A stretch of 19,096 bases of DNA from Desulfocapsa sp. (GTDB lineage: Bacteria; Desulfobacterota; Desulfobulbia; Desulfobulbales; Desulfocapsaceae): NCBI GenBank assembly GCA_029934915.1, contig JAOZLI010000019.1, positions 1-19,096 on the forward strand. Direction: 5' to 3'. Below are positions 7,716-15,244 of this stretch, piece after piece (within the stretch, counting starts at the first letter, position 1; the number at the start of each line of letters is the position of its first letter). Both the position numbers and the translations under genes were made by a program. Under the pieces are notes generated by a model. It saw only the letters and a list, made by a program, of their open reading frames with translations. It had not been told where the DNA came from and did not search any database.

Positions 7716-9443
7716 ATGTCAAACAAAATCGTTTTATCTAAACTATACACGCTTTTACATCCCTACAGATTTCAGCTTGCATTAGCAATGATCGCAGCGC
7801 TCATCGTTGCCGCTTTAACTGCCACACAAGCTTACATGATCAAACCGCTGCTGGATAAAATTTTCTTCGAGAAATCCACCTATTTCCTGGCGATCCTTCC
7901 CTTTGCTCTCGTTTTACTCTTTGCTGTAAAAGGATTCTTTTTCGGCCTCAACTTTTTCCTCCTTGAAAAAATTGGACAGACCGTAATTCGAGATCTACGC
8001 ACCAAGGTGTTCGACCATATCCACTTACAATCACTATCCTTTTTCCATACATCCTCCACCGGCGAACTCATTTCAAGAATTCTCGTAGACATAGGCCTTA
8101 TCCAACAAGCTATTTCCTCGGTAGTGGTTGGTTTGCTACGTGACTTTTTTCAAGTAGTTTTCATCCTCGTGGTAATTTTCATCATGAATTGGAAATTGGC
8201 CTTTCTCTCTCTTCTTTTTCTTCCCATGGCTGCTATTCCCATTATCAAGTTTGGAAAAGCTTTCCGAAAAATAGGCACAAGGATACAGGAAGAGACTGCA
8301 AAACTATCCAATATAATCCACGAAACCATCACCGGCGCCCCTGTGGTCAAAGCCTTTGGTATGGAGAAATATGAGTCAGAACGTTTTAAAAAACAGGCTG
8401 ATTCGCTTTTTGAAATTACCATGAAAGACAAACGTTACTACTCCATCCAGCATCCACTAATGGAAGTTATTGGTGGTATTGGTATAGCTTTCATCATTTG
8501 GTTTGGTGGCAAGGAAGTGATCACCGGCAATTCAACTCCTGGTACCTTTTTTTCCTTTATTGCTGCACTCATAATGATTTACGATCCCATTAAAAAGGTA
8601 AGTAAAATTAATTCAACCGCTCAGCAGGGCCTGGCTGCATCAGTTCGCGTTTTCACCCTGCTTGATCAATCACCGGATATTTCATCAAAACCAGACGCTA
8701 TACAACTTCCACCATTTCATAGCACCATAGAACTAAAGAACGTCAGCTTCCAATATGACCACACACAAGTTTTAAAGAATATTAACCTTACAGTTCCAGC
8801 CGGTGAAATCCTAGCAATTGTTGGCCCCAGTGGTTCCGGGAAGTCAACTCTTACAAACTTGATTCCTCGTTTTTACGATATAAATCAAGGAGAAATTTTG
8901 ATTGACAGTCTGGATATTCGCGATATAAACTTGCAATCTCTGCGCAATCAGATTGCCATTGTCACTCAACATACAATACTCTTCAACGAAAGCATCCGAA
9001 AGAATATCGCATACGGAGATACCAACAAAACCGATGAACAGATCAAAGACGCTGCCGACACAGCCCATGCCCTTCAATTTATTGAAGCCCTGCCCGAAGG
9101 TCTGGATACCATCATCGGCGAATCCGGCATGAAGCTTTCTGGAGGGGAGCGACAGAGAATTTCTATTGCCAGGGCCATTTTAAAAGACGCTCCTATTCTT
9201 ATCCTTGATGAAGCAACATCCGCACTTGATACAGAATCAGAACTGGAAGTACAAAAAGCTCTGGAAAACCTGATGAGTAATAGGACTACTCTCGTCATAG
9301 CCCACAGACTCTCTACCATAAGGAATGCGGATCGAATTGTTGTTGTTAAAAATGGAAATATTATTGAGGAAGGAACTCATACACAACTCATTGCACTTGG
9401 TGGTGAATACAAAAACTTGTGCAACATACAGCATCAGGAATGA
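7716..9443 (+). CDS. msbA: Lipid A export ABC transporter, permease/ATPase
   Basis: Half-transporter that flips lipid A-core across the inner membrane as a homodimer; 575 residues, the normal MsbA size (about 580). Six membrane helices lie in about residues 20-310, including a long TRAVVKAFG-like segment here read as TGAPVVKAFGMEKYE (about 206-220), characteristic of MsbA-type exporters. The nucleotide-binding domain (about 335-570) is complete: Walker A GPSGSGKST (370-378), Q-loop IVTQ (415-418), signature LSGGERQR (474-481), Walker B ILILDEATS (494-502) and the switch His in AHRLST (His530). It sits directly after waaA and kdsB and before the ligase, the order expected for core-lipid A assembly and export. 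A role in exporting another lipid-linked glycan cannot be excluded, but context favours lipid A. Confidence 0.92.
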   Translation: MSNKIVLSKLYTLLHPYRFQLALAMIAALIVAALTATQAYMIKPLLDKIFFEKSTYFLAILPFALVLLFAVKGFFFGLNFFLLEKIGQTVIRDLRTKVFDHIHLQSLSFFHTSSTGELISRILVDIGLIQQAISSVVVGLLRDFFQVVFILVVIFIMNWKLAFLSLLFLPMAAIPIIKFGKAFRKIGTRIQEETAKLSNIIHETITGAPVVKAFGMEKYESERFKKQADSLFEITMKDKRYYSIQHPLMEVIGGIGIAFIIWFGGKEVITGNSTPGTFFSFIAALIMIYDPIKKVSKINSTAQQGLAASVRVFTLLDQSPDISSKPDAIQLPPFHSTIELKNVSFQYDHTQVLKNINLTVPAGEILAIVGPSGSGKSTLTNLIPRFYDINQGEILIDSLDIRDINLQSLRNQIAIVTQHTILFNESIRKNIAYGDTNKTDEQIKDAADTAHALQFIEALPEGLDTIIGESGMKLSGGERQRISIARAILKDAPILILDEATSALDTESELEVQKALENLMSNRTTLVIAHRLSTIRNADRIVVVKNGNIIEEGTHTQLIALGGEYKNLCNIQHQE

Positions 9444-9541
9444 ACAGAAATGACATATCAGTCGAGCAAAGAATATGATTAGTAAAAGGAAAGTAAATTG
9501 AGTACAAATGGCTATTGAAAGACAACATAAAGAGCTACTAA

Positions 9542-10312
9542 TTGGTAGATAACACTAAACAAAAAATTTATCTTTTTATTATTATTCCCATTTGCACCAA
9601 CTGTATCCTACTTGGTTTGTACTATTCAGGAATAAAAGAACTGCAACAGATTATTGCGCCAACCATTGATTTTCTTGCCGTTCGATCCTGGCGAGAGTTC
9701 GGTCTGGTTGAACAATTGCAGAATATCTGTCTGCTCAGTACATCAGCTATATTTTTGCGTGCGTTCATAAAACGCAAGCGTAGTTTTGAAAAACTATTTT
9801 TCTTGATCTTAAGCCTTCTTTTTTTATTTTTACTTTTAGAAGAAATTGACTACGGAAAGCATTTTTACGAACTCATCAAAGGAGAATATTCAGGAGAAAA
9901 CCATACAAATTTGCACAATTTGAAAATTGGTGCGAATGATTACGGACACTATCTCAAACAATTTATGGATCTAACTACAGTTCTCTGGTTCATAATATTG
10001 CCGATACTCGTAAACAGAATTAAAACTCCTATCGTCAAATGCCTCCTTCCAACACGTTATTTTATTATCGGATTTTTATTGACTTTTGTGTTTTCACAAA
10101 TAGCCCATTTTCTTGATAGCAATAACTTTGGCGCCATTAATGGTGTGGAAGGAAATCTGGTTGATAATATATCCGAATTTAGAGAACTGAATACCTATTA
10201 TCTGTATTTTTTATATGGTGTACAAATCGTAAAAAGCAGCTTGTACTTCACCTTTCAACCTGACGCGATTGGGAAAAAAGGTGTTCATCCTGTTCGTAAA
10301 GATCTAACATAG
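9542..10312 (+). CDS. Polytopic membrane protein of unknown function (EEIDYG-type)
   Basis: Unknown function. A 256-residue integral membrane protein with about six hydrophobic segments (roughly 10-30, 60-76, 83-100, 142-158, 172-190 and 216-232). The start is TTG 9542, because an in-frame TAA lies directly before it and no ATG occurs in the N-terminal half; the ribosome binding site is poor. Notable polar residues inside or beside helices are Glu52, LEEIDYGKHF (99-108), ENHTNLHNLKIG (119-130), AHFLDSNN (188-195) and SEFREL (211-216). The EEIDYG plus NLHN pattern recalls a widespread uncharacterised membrane family with an EEISWGQ motif; I recognise this from memory only. It lies between msbA and waaL, so a part in LPS or lipid metabolism is plausible but inferred. 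The 207-residue protein encoded at 15245-15868 shares the same acidic pattern and is probably a distant relative. Confidence 0.75.
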   Translation: MVDNTKQKIYLFIIIPICTNCILLGLYYSGIKELQQIIAPTIDFLAVRSWREFGLVEQLQNICLLSTSAIFLRAFIKRKRSFEKLFFLILSLLFLFLLLEEIDYGKHFYELIKGEYSGENHTNLHNLKIGANDYGHYLKQFMDLTTVLWFIILPILVNRIKTPIVKCLLPTRYFIIGFLLTFVFSQIAHFLDSNNFGAINGVEGNLVDNISEFRELNTYYLYFLYGVQIVKSSLYFTFQPDAIGKKGVHPVRKDLT

Positions 10313-10429
10313 GCTAAGTCTAGAAATATCAAAAATATCTGACAACTTTCGGCTGTAAATCACTATTACAATGACCTGTTGAGATAAAAAGAAAGTAATG
10401 ATTTGCTCTTTAACAAGGAGGTTGGTAGA

Positions 10430-10513
10430 TTGAACGAATACTTGCCTCTGTATTTGGAAAAAATGACACGTGACTCGGCTTACCACAACAGTTGGAGTGA
10501 TATCGTAAAGTGA
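10430..10513 (+). CDS. Possible 27-residue small ORF with a strong Shine-Dalgarno site
   Basis: The gap between the unknown membrane protein and waaL contains AAGGAGG (10415-10421), the best ribosome binding site in the window. Eight bases later a TTG (10430) opens a 27-codon frame that ends in TGA (10511-10513). The product would begin MNEYLPLYLEKM and is soluble and tyrosine-rich, with no family I recognise. It could be a real small protein, a leader peptide, or the surviving start of a decayed gene. The strong site is the only argument for it, so confidence is low. Confidence 0.25.
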   Translation: MNEYLPLYLEKMTRDSAYHNSWSDIVK

Positions 10514-10573
10514 AACAAATTCACACCAAATATGTGCATTTCTTGAAACAGCACTGAATTCTCTACATTTATA

Positions 10574-10579
10574 TATAAT
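10574..10579 (+). promoter_or_regulatory. Candidate -10 box just before waaL
   Basis: A perfect TATAAT stands 11 bases before the waaL ATG (10591). It has no well-spaced -35 box; TTGAAA at 10543-10548 is too far away. If it were used, the transcript would have almost no leader, which would fit the absence of a ribosome binding site. The match may be chance in this AT-rich stretch. Confidence 0.25.
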
Positions 10580-10590
10580 TACTTAACATT

Positions 10591-11781
10591 ATGAACTCAA
10601 TCAGTAGGAAAGCGGAATATCTTTCATCGCCATTTCTTATACTTTTTGCTTTTGCATTACCTTTCAGTACATCAGCTGGTTCCATAACAGCAATGCTGGT
10701 GTTACTGGCTTGGATGCTCTCAGGAAACTTCAAAGGGAAATTCAACGAAATAAAGAACAACCCCGTTGCCATTGCAGTACTATGCTATATTGCTCTTCAC
10801 ATAATCGGATTACTCTGGAGTGAAGATATAGCCTGGGGTTTACATATCCTAAAACAACAGTGGAAGCTCCTTATGCTTCCAATTTTTATAACAATAGTAC
10901 GCAGGGAACATGTCAATTATTACATGGCGGCATTTGTCGGCGCCATAGCCTTAAAAGCCACCAAAGCTTACCTTGTCTGGCTCGGGTTCATCAGCCTTCC
11001 ACCTGGATCAATTTTTACAACGGTGGGAACCAGTCACGTTATATACAATCCGATGCTGGCACTCGCTATTTATATTGTGCTTCAAAATATGCTTTTTTCA
11101 AAAAACAGTAAGCAAGCACTCTTTTTCAAAGGTATCCTGCTGCTGTACCTTTCCTGCAACATGTTTATCACTGTGGGCCGTACAGGCCAAGTTGCCTTCT
11201 TTGTGCTCCTTATTGTCGCGCTCTTTCAATTCTTTTTTGATAGGTCCAAAAGAAAACTCCTTGTTGGCCTCATGCTGCTCCCTTTCTTTTTCTTTGCAAT
11301 ATACCAGTTCAGCCAAACCTTTAGAGACCGAATTCATACTGCAGTTTCTGAAATCCAAACATTCGATAACCAGGAAGTCACATCTCTGGGCTGCAGAGTA
11401 TGGTTCTACCAAAACAGTTTAAAACTTATACAACAAAATAAACTCATCGGTACAGGAACAGGCGATTTTCCAATGGAATACGCCAGAATCAATCAAATTT
11501 ACTCTCCCAACTTACCCATCGCAGACAACCCTCACAATCAATACTTGATGATCACAGGTCAATTCGGGTTCATTGGCTTGCTCATTCTTCTGGGGATATT
11601 TTTTAGCCAGATAGTAATCGGACAGAAACAAACAGACCGATTAACCCAATTGCGACAAGCCTTTCCAATTTTCTTCATGGTTATCATGCTTGCAGAGTCC
11701 TACCTGCAAGTTCATGGTACCGGACTTCTTTTTTCCCTGTTCAGCTCTTTTTTATATAAAGATTTTCCAAAGATATCCTAA
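10591..11781 (+). CDS. waaL: O-antigen ligase / Wzy-type polymerase-ligase family membrane protein
   Basis: Probable O-antigen ligase, which joins undecaprenyl-linked glycan to lipid A-core on the periplasmic face. The protein has 396 residues with 10 or more hydrophobic helices. The diagnostic features are a basic residue in TVGRTGQ (Arg197), a periplasmic-loop arginine in LGCRVWFYQN (Arg269), and the conserved His in ADNPHNQYLM (His315), followed by GQFGFIGLLILLG. These match the Arg/Arg/His pattern known to matter in WaaL. The start at ATG 10591 has no visible ribosome binding site. The gene converges with the family 2 glycosyltransferase gene, with only 7 bp between the two stop codons. 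Distinguishing a ligase from a Wzy polymerase by sequence alone is hard; the core-LPS context and single copy favour ligase. Confidence 0.82.
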   Translation: MNSISRKAEYLSSPFLILFAFALPFSTSAGSITAMLVLLAWMLSGNFKGKFNEIKNNPVAIAVLCYIALHIIGLLWSEDIAWGLHILKQQWKLLMLPIFITIVRREHVNYYMAAFVGAIALKATKAYLVWLGFISLPPGSIFTTVGTSHVIYNPMLALAIYIVLQNMLFSKNSKQALFFKGILLLYLSCNMFITVGRTGQVAFFVLLIVALFQFFFDRSKRKLLVGLMLLPFFFFAIYQFSQTFRDRIHTAVSEIQTFDNQEVTSLGCRVWFYQNSLKLIQQNKLIGTGTGDFPMEYARINQIYSPNLPIADNPHNQYLMITGQFGFIGLLILLGIFFSQIVIGQKQTDRLTQLRQAFPIFFMVIMLAESYLQVHGTGLLFSLFSSFLYKDFPKIS

Positions 11782-11788
11782 CCGAGCC

Positions 11789-12586
11789 CTAAGAACAGTC
11801 TTTTTTATATAAATATATCAGTTTGATATAACGATAGTAACTTACTTCAGCACTGGAAACGGCCAGGATAAATCCTTCCTGGCCATCCAAAAAACCAGCA
11901 CGTAATATATACGTGTTTAGAAATGCCCAAATCCCGTGAGAAACAGCCTTAAATACACTGCTTTTTGTTTTACAAGTATATGATTTTAACGCATTGCTCG
12001 ACGAATAAAGGTTAATTTTTTCCAATACCTGCTCTAACGAATCAAACGGATAATGCTGCAATGAAGACTTAAAAGTTCCTGTTTTCCCTTGTGATATTTC
12101 TACTTTTTCATGAACTATATCATTACTGAAAGATGCAGAATCACGTTTAAACAAGCGAATCACATAATCTGGAGACCAACCGCTGTGTTTAATAATTCGA
12201 CCACAGTAACTGGATTGGCGTGGAATACGAAAAGATGATTGTGCGCAATTAGCAATTGTCTGTTTTATTTCCTGTCTCAATACCTGTGTAACTCTTTCAT
12301 CGGCATCAATCGACAACACCCATTCACTCGTTGCCATTTCTAACGCTCTATTTTTTTGAATACCAAATCCTGGCCAATCGGTGGTAATCAATATTTTATC
12401 GGTGTATTTGCGACATAGTTCAATGGTATTATCAGTGCTACCCGAATCTACAACAATGATTTCATCACACCAGGAGACTGAGGCCAAACAATCACTGATA
12501 TTATTCTCTTCATTTTTTGTGATGATAATTGCTGAAATTTTAGGTAATTTGTCTATTCTTGGGTTTGATTTACTAAATCTTGACAT
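11789..12586 (-). CDS. Family 2 glycosyltransferase, WaaE/KdtX-like LPS core
   Basis: Probable inner-core LPS glycosyltransferase of family GT2 (GT-A fold); 265 residues, the size of WaaE/KdtX proteins. Motifs in order are ISAIIITKNEENNISDCL (17-34), EIIVVDSGSTDNT (42-54), WPGFGIQKNRAL (71-82), and the metal/nucleotide-binding DXD in SIDADERV (Asp94 and Asp96). A WSPDYVIRLFKRD block (about 137-149) and a NDIVHEKV block follow. The C-terminal part is weakly hydrophobic. In characterised relatives WaaE adds a beta-1,4 glucose to heptose I; the sugar here is not predictable. The start at 12586 has a good AGGAG (12591-12595). The gene faces the opposite way from all other LPS genes here and is bounded upstream by the 180-bp palindromic element, which suggests inversion or insertion within the cluster. 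Confidence 0.85.
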   Translation of the reverse strand: MSRFSKSNPRIDKLPKISAIIITKNEENNISDCLASVSWCDEIIVVDSGSTDNTIELCRKYTDKILITTDWPGFGIQKNRALEMATSEWVLSIDADERVTQVLRQEIKQTIANCAQSSFRIPRQSSYCGRIIKHSGWSPDYVIRLFKRDSASFSNDIVHEKVEISQGKTGTFKSSLQHYPFDSLEQVLEKINLYSSSNALKSYTCKTKSSVFKAVSHGIWAFLNTYILRAGFLDGQEGFILAVSSAEVSYYRYIKLIYLYKKDCS

Positions 12587-12610
12587 AAAACTCCTGGGTA
12601 CCGAGGAATA

Positions 12611-12639
12611 GTTTTACTTCCTGTTAAAATAACTATCAA
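12611..12639 (-). promoter_or_regulatory. Candidate sigma-70 promoter for the WaaE-like gene
   Basis: On the minus strand TTGATA (12639-12634) is followed after 17 bases by TAAAAC (12616-12611). Transcription would start near 12605, leaving a leader of about 20 bases that includes the AGGAG ribosome binding site. The spacing is right, but both boxes are only partial matches. Confidence 0.4.
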
Positions 12640-12656
12640 AAAACGCATTTAAGTTA

Positions 12657-12836
12657 AGGGCTCATTCAATAATAAGTTCGTGATTATGAGTCGTAAGATG
12701 AATGTTTAGGGAAACGCTATGTGATTATTTAACCGCAGGCGTAGCCTGGCTACGTTGAGGATTACATAATCGCATAGTGTTTTTCTAAATGTTTATATTG
12801 CGACTCAGAATACGAAGTTATTCTTGAATGCGCCCT
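12657..12836. repeat. 180-bp palindromic element, MITE-like
   Basis: Two arms of about 90 bases are inverted copies of each other, with roughly four in five positions matching. The element begins AGGGCTCATTCAATAATAA and ends with the complement of AGGGCGCATTCAAGAATAA. Its centre is a perfect CGTAGCC-T-GGCTACG around 12747. TAA stands just outside GGGC on the left and just outside GCCC on the right, which could be a 3-bp target duplication. There is no coding frame of note inside. The outer bases resemble the ends of the hairpin at 15128-15184. It occupies most of the 290-bp gap between the divergent WaaE-like and family 4-like glycosyltransferase genes. A non-autonomous transposon (MITE) is the simplest reading; a cruciform-forming regulatory or REP-type element is the alternative. 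Confidence 0.7.
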
Positions 12837-12876
12837 AAGGCCACCTTAACACACTTCAACTCATTTTGGACAACAC

Positions 12877-14037
12877 TTGAATAAAGCAGGTAAACACATC
12901 TTAGTAGCAGAACCAAGCTTGAGAGGACATCATCTCACCTGGTTAAAATACATTGTTGAAGATTTCCTTGCATTAGGCTGCACTGTTTCTCTTATCACTG
13001 ATAATCGCCCCAAACCTGCTTTAATTATCAAAGAATATTTAGGAGTATTGATTAACGACATCGAAATCTTACCCTTTTACGATTGTGACGGAAAGTTTCT
13101 CAAAAAAACACAACTGGCCACTATGGCAGAAGGCATGACTCAAACCGGAGCAGATGAGCTTTTTATCATTAATCTTGATGCCATTATGTCCAAAATGCTG
13201 CGCTCTGCTTGTTTTGGTAAACTCCCTCCCAAAACCTTGCGTGGGAAAATAAACGGCATATATATGCGGCCTCGTTTTCTTGTGAATTCTTTCTGGCCGA
13301 TAAATAACTTTCTCAAGTCATGGGGTTTTAGATATTTAGACAAGAATGGCTGGTTCGATCATCTGTTTTTACTTGATGAATATTTACTAAAATCCGCCAG
13401 AAAATTACAACAACAATGTCTGTTTCATTTTTTACCTGATACATGGCATGGTGCATTTAACATATCACAACTATCAGCTCGTAAAGAACTTAAGCTTCCT
13501 GAAAAAAAGTACATCTTCTTAAATTATGGTATTGGAGACCGCCGTAAAGGTTTACATCTTGTAATCGAGGCTCTTCTTCGCATCAAAAAGCCGACAAATA
13601 TTTTTTTACTCTGTGCCGGTTCATTAGGTAATAATCAAAAAATAAATGCGAAACTACATGATTTAGTTAAGCAGGGCAAAGCATCACTACTCAATCGCTA
13701 TGTCTCCGACCATGAAGAACAACTCTGTTTCGCAGCATGTGATGCTGTATTATTACCTTATATTGGCCACTTTGGCTCAAGCGGAGTACTCTCAAGAGCT
13801 ACAGCGGCTGGCAAGCCCATCCTGGCTTCCAATGAGGGGTTAGTTGGAAAAAGAGTAAAAGAACATAATCTTGGTTTGTTATTTCAAACAGGATCAGTAA
13901 ACAATTTAAAGAAACAACTTATCCACATAGCCGGCATGAAAACTAATCAAAAAGATACGTTTCAGAGTACCACTCAAACGTATAGTAAAAACTGCAATCG
14001 TCAAGCTTTTCAAAAAAGTTTAATGGCGATATTATGA
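12877..14037 (+). CDS. Family 4-like (GT-B) glycosyltransferase, LPS region
   Basis: Probable glycosyltransferase of the GT-B fold, 386 residues. The start is TTG 12877, preceded by TGGA at a normal distance. The N-terminal domain begins KHILVAEPSLRGHHLTWLKY, a GHH variant of the acceptor-side loop. The C-terminal nucleotide-sugar domain has YIFLNYGIGDRRKGLHLVIEAL (about 212-233), LLCAGSLG (244-251), VSDHEEQLCFAACDAVLLPY (about 276-295) and HFGSSGVLSRATAAGKPILAS (298-318). The typical GT4 E-x7-E glutamates are absent; the HFGSSGVL form instead belongs to an atypical subgroup. Donor and acceptor are unknown. It lies upstream of a heptosyltransferase gene on the same strand (63 bp gap), consistent with core assembly. 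It shares a 290-bp divergent region with the WaaE-like gene. Confidence 0.78.
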   Translation: MNKAGKHILVAEPSLRGHHLTWLKYIVEDFLALGCTVSLITDNRPKPALIIKEYLGVLINDIEILPFYDCDGKFLKKTQLATMAEGMTQTGADELFIINLDAIMSKMLRSACFGKLPPKTLRGKINGIYMRPRFLVNSFWPINNFLKSWGFRYLDKNGWFDHLFLLDEYLLKSARKLQQQCLFHFLPDTWHGAFNISQLSARKELKLPEKKYIFLNYGIGDRRKGLHLVIEALLRIKKPTNIFLLCAGSLGNNQKINAKLHDLVKQGKASLLNRYVSDHEEQLCFAACDAVLLPYIGHFGSSGVLSRATAAGKPILASNEGLVGKRVKEHNLGLLFQTGSVNNLKKQLIHIAGMKTNQKDTFQSTTQTYSKNCNRQAFQKSLMAIL

Positions 14038-14100
14038 TAGAAGCCATGCTATCACATCACTTATAGTGTACTGTAAGCACATGGCAAAGGAAAACACTCC

Positions 14101-15117
14101 ATGAAAGATCTCCCCCAGTTAAATCCCAAAAAAATCCTTATCATAAAACCCAGTGCATGGGGGGATATTGTTCACACCTTACCTTTTTTGGACGCAGTGG
14201 CAAAACGATACCCGAAGGCTGAAATTCACTGGGTCGTTGCAAAAGGTTTACATACTTTCCTGGAAGGCCATCCGCTTATTACAAAAATTTGGATAATGGA
14301 TAAAGATGGATGGCGTAATTGGGGACGTTGGCGCCAATCTCTCAAAGAGATAAACGAATTCAGAAAAGGATTAAAGCAAGAACAGTTTACTCTTTCCATA
14401 GACCTTTCCGGCCTGCTACGATCTGGATTAATAACACTTGCCGCAGGCGCTGAATACAAACTGGGTTTTTCAGACTCAGATGAGGGAAGTCCTTTTTTTT
14501 ATACTCATAAAATAGAGGGCGGGCAGCAAATCCACGCAATAGATCGCTATTTGAAGCTTGCCCGGTTTATGGATTGTGATATCTCAGAAATTCACTATCC
14601 CTTACCACAATTACCTGATATTACATCCCTAACAGATTCTCTCCCCCAGGAGTTTTGTATTATGGCCCCCTCGGCGGGAAAAGAAGCAAACAGGTGGCCT
14701 GCCAAATGTTTTGGAGAGTTGGCTGCAAAACTGAACATTCCATCAGTGATTATTGCAGGACTTCATGATAAGCAGATTGCTGAAAAAGTTGTACGGGAAA
14801 GTAATGGAAAAGCGATTAATTTGGCAGGTAAAACAAATCTTAAAGAGCTGGTTTCTCTTATCAGCAAATGTCATTATTTTATATGTAATGACACCGGCCC
14901 CATGCACATAGCAGCGGCTTTAAAGATACCTGTTTTTGCTATTTTTGGACCTGCAAATCCAAAACGAACCGGCCCCTACGGAGACAATCACACAATTATT
15001 CAAAAAGAACTGGAATGCAGTCCATGCTATGCAAGAAAACCATGTAAAACAAATAACTGGCGTTGTATGACAGACATCACTGTAGACTCTGTTCTTTCTA
15101 TTATTGAGAGCCGATAG
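14101..15117 (+). CDS. LPS heptosyltransferase (GT9), WaaC/WaaF type
   Basis: Transfers ADP-heptose to the KDO inner core (or to the first heptose) at the cytoplasmic membrane; 338 residues, normal for the family. N-terminal KILIIKPSAWGDIVHTLP (11-28) holds the conserved Asp22 in GD-HTLP, followed by EIHWVV and an IDLSGLLRSG block (100-109). The C-terminal nucleotide-binding half has APSAGKEANRWP (189-200), IAGLHD, NLAGKTNLKEL and CNDTGPMHIAAAL (262-274), then IFGPANPKRTGPYG and a cysteine-containing tail CSPCYARKPCKTNNWRC (306-322). The DIVHTLP and WVVAKG details lean towards heptosyltransferase I (WaaC), while the Cys tail is more often seen in WaaF-like proteins, so I do not assign a symbol. 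AAGGA lies about 11 bases before the ATG. The 57-bp hairpin follows 10 bp after the stop codon. Confidence 0.9.
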   Translation: MKDLPQLNPKKILIIKPSAWGDIVHTLPFLDAVAKRYPKAEIHWVVAKGLHTFLEGHPLITKIWIMDKDGWRNWGRWRQSLKEINEFRKGLKQEQFTLSIDLSGLLRSGLITLAAGAEYKLGFSDSDEGSPFFYTHKIEGGQQIHAIDRYLKLARFMDCDISEIHYPLPQLPDITSLTDSLPQEFCIMAPSAGKEANRWPAKCFGELAAKLNIPSVIIAGLHDKQIAEKVVRESNGKAINLAGKTNLKELVSLISKCHYFICNDTGPMHIAAALKIPVFAIFGPANPKRTGPYGDNHTIIQKELECSPCYARKPCKTNNWRCMTDITVDSVLSIIESR

Positions 15118-15127
15118 CAGCTCAACG

Positions 15128-15184
15128 TAAGGGCTCGGTCAGAAATAACTTGGACTTTCCAAGTTATTTCTGACCGAACCCTTA
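15128..15184. repeat. 57-bp inverted repeat related to the palindromic element
   Basis: Two 27-base arms (15128-15154 and 15158-15184) pair with a single mismatch around a 3-base loop. The arm begins TAAGGGCTCGGTCAGAAATA. Against the right end of the 180-bp element (read inward) about 18 of the first 24 bases match, so it looks like a minimal, interior-deleted member of the same family. The ends fall at TA on both sides, which could be a TA target duplication or part of the palindrome. No U-tract follows the stem on the plus strand, so it is not a standard intrinsic terminator, though it lies where one would be expected after the heptosyltransferase gene. Confidence 0.75.
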
Positions 15185-15244
15185 CTCTCGTTTAAAAACG
15201 GGAAATACATTAATCCAATCTTCTCAAAAGCAAATCTAACAACC

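Noticed and set aside
9450..9482. 10-codon ATG frame in the msbA to membrane-protein gap
   Set aside because: It is too short, has no ribosome binding site, and overlaps nothing regulatory that I can identify.
10973..11422. 149-codon open frame on the plus strand inside waaL
   Set aside because: It is fully contained in waaL in another frame, with serine/cysteine/phenylalanine-rich low-complexity translation and no family motifs.
12657..12836. CRISPR or tandem-repeat interpretation of the repeated sequence
   Set aside because: The repetition is inverted, occurs once, and has no regularly spaced direct repeats or spacers.
15128..15184. Hairpin as a classical intrinsic terminator for the heptosyltransferase gene
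   Set aside because: There is no U-tract after the stem on the plus strand, and its arms match the ends of the nearby palindromic element. It is annotated as a repeat instead.
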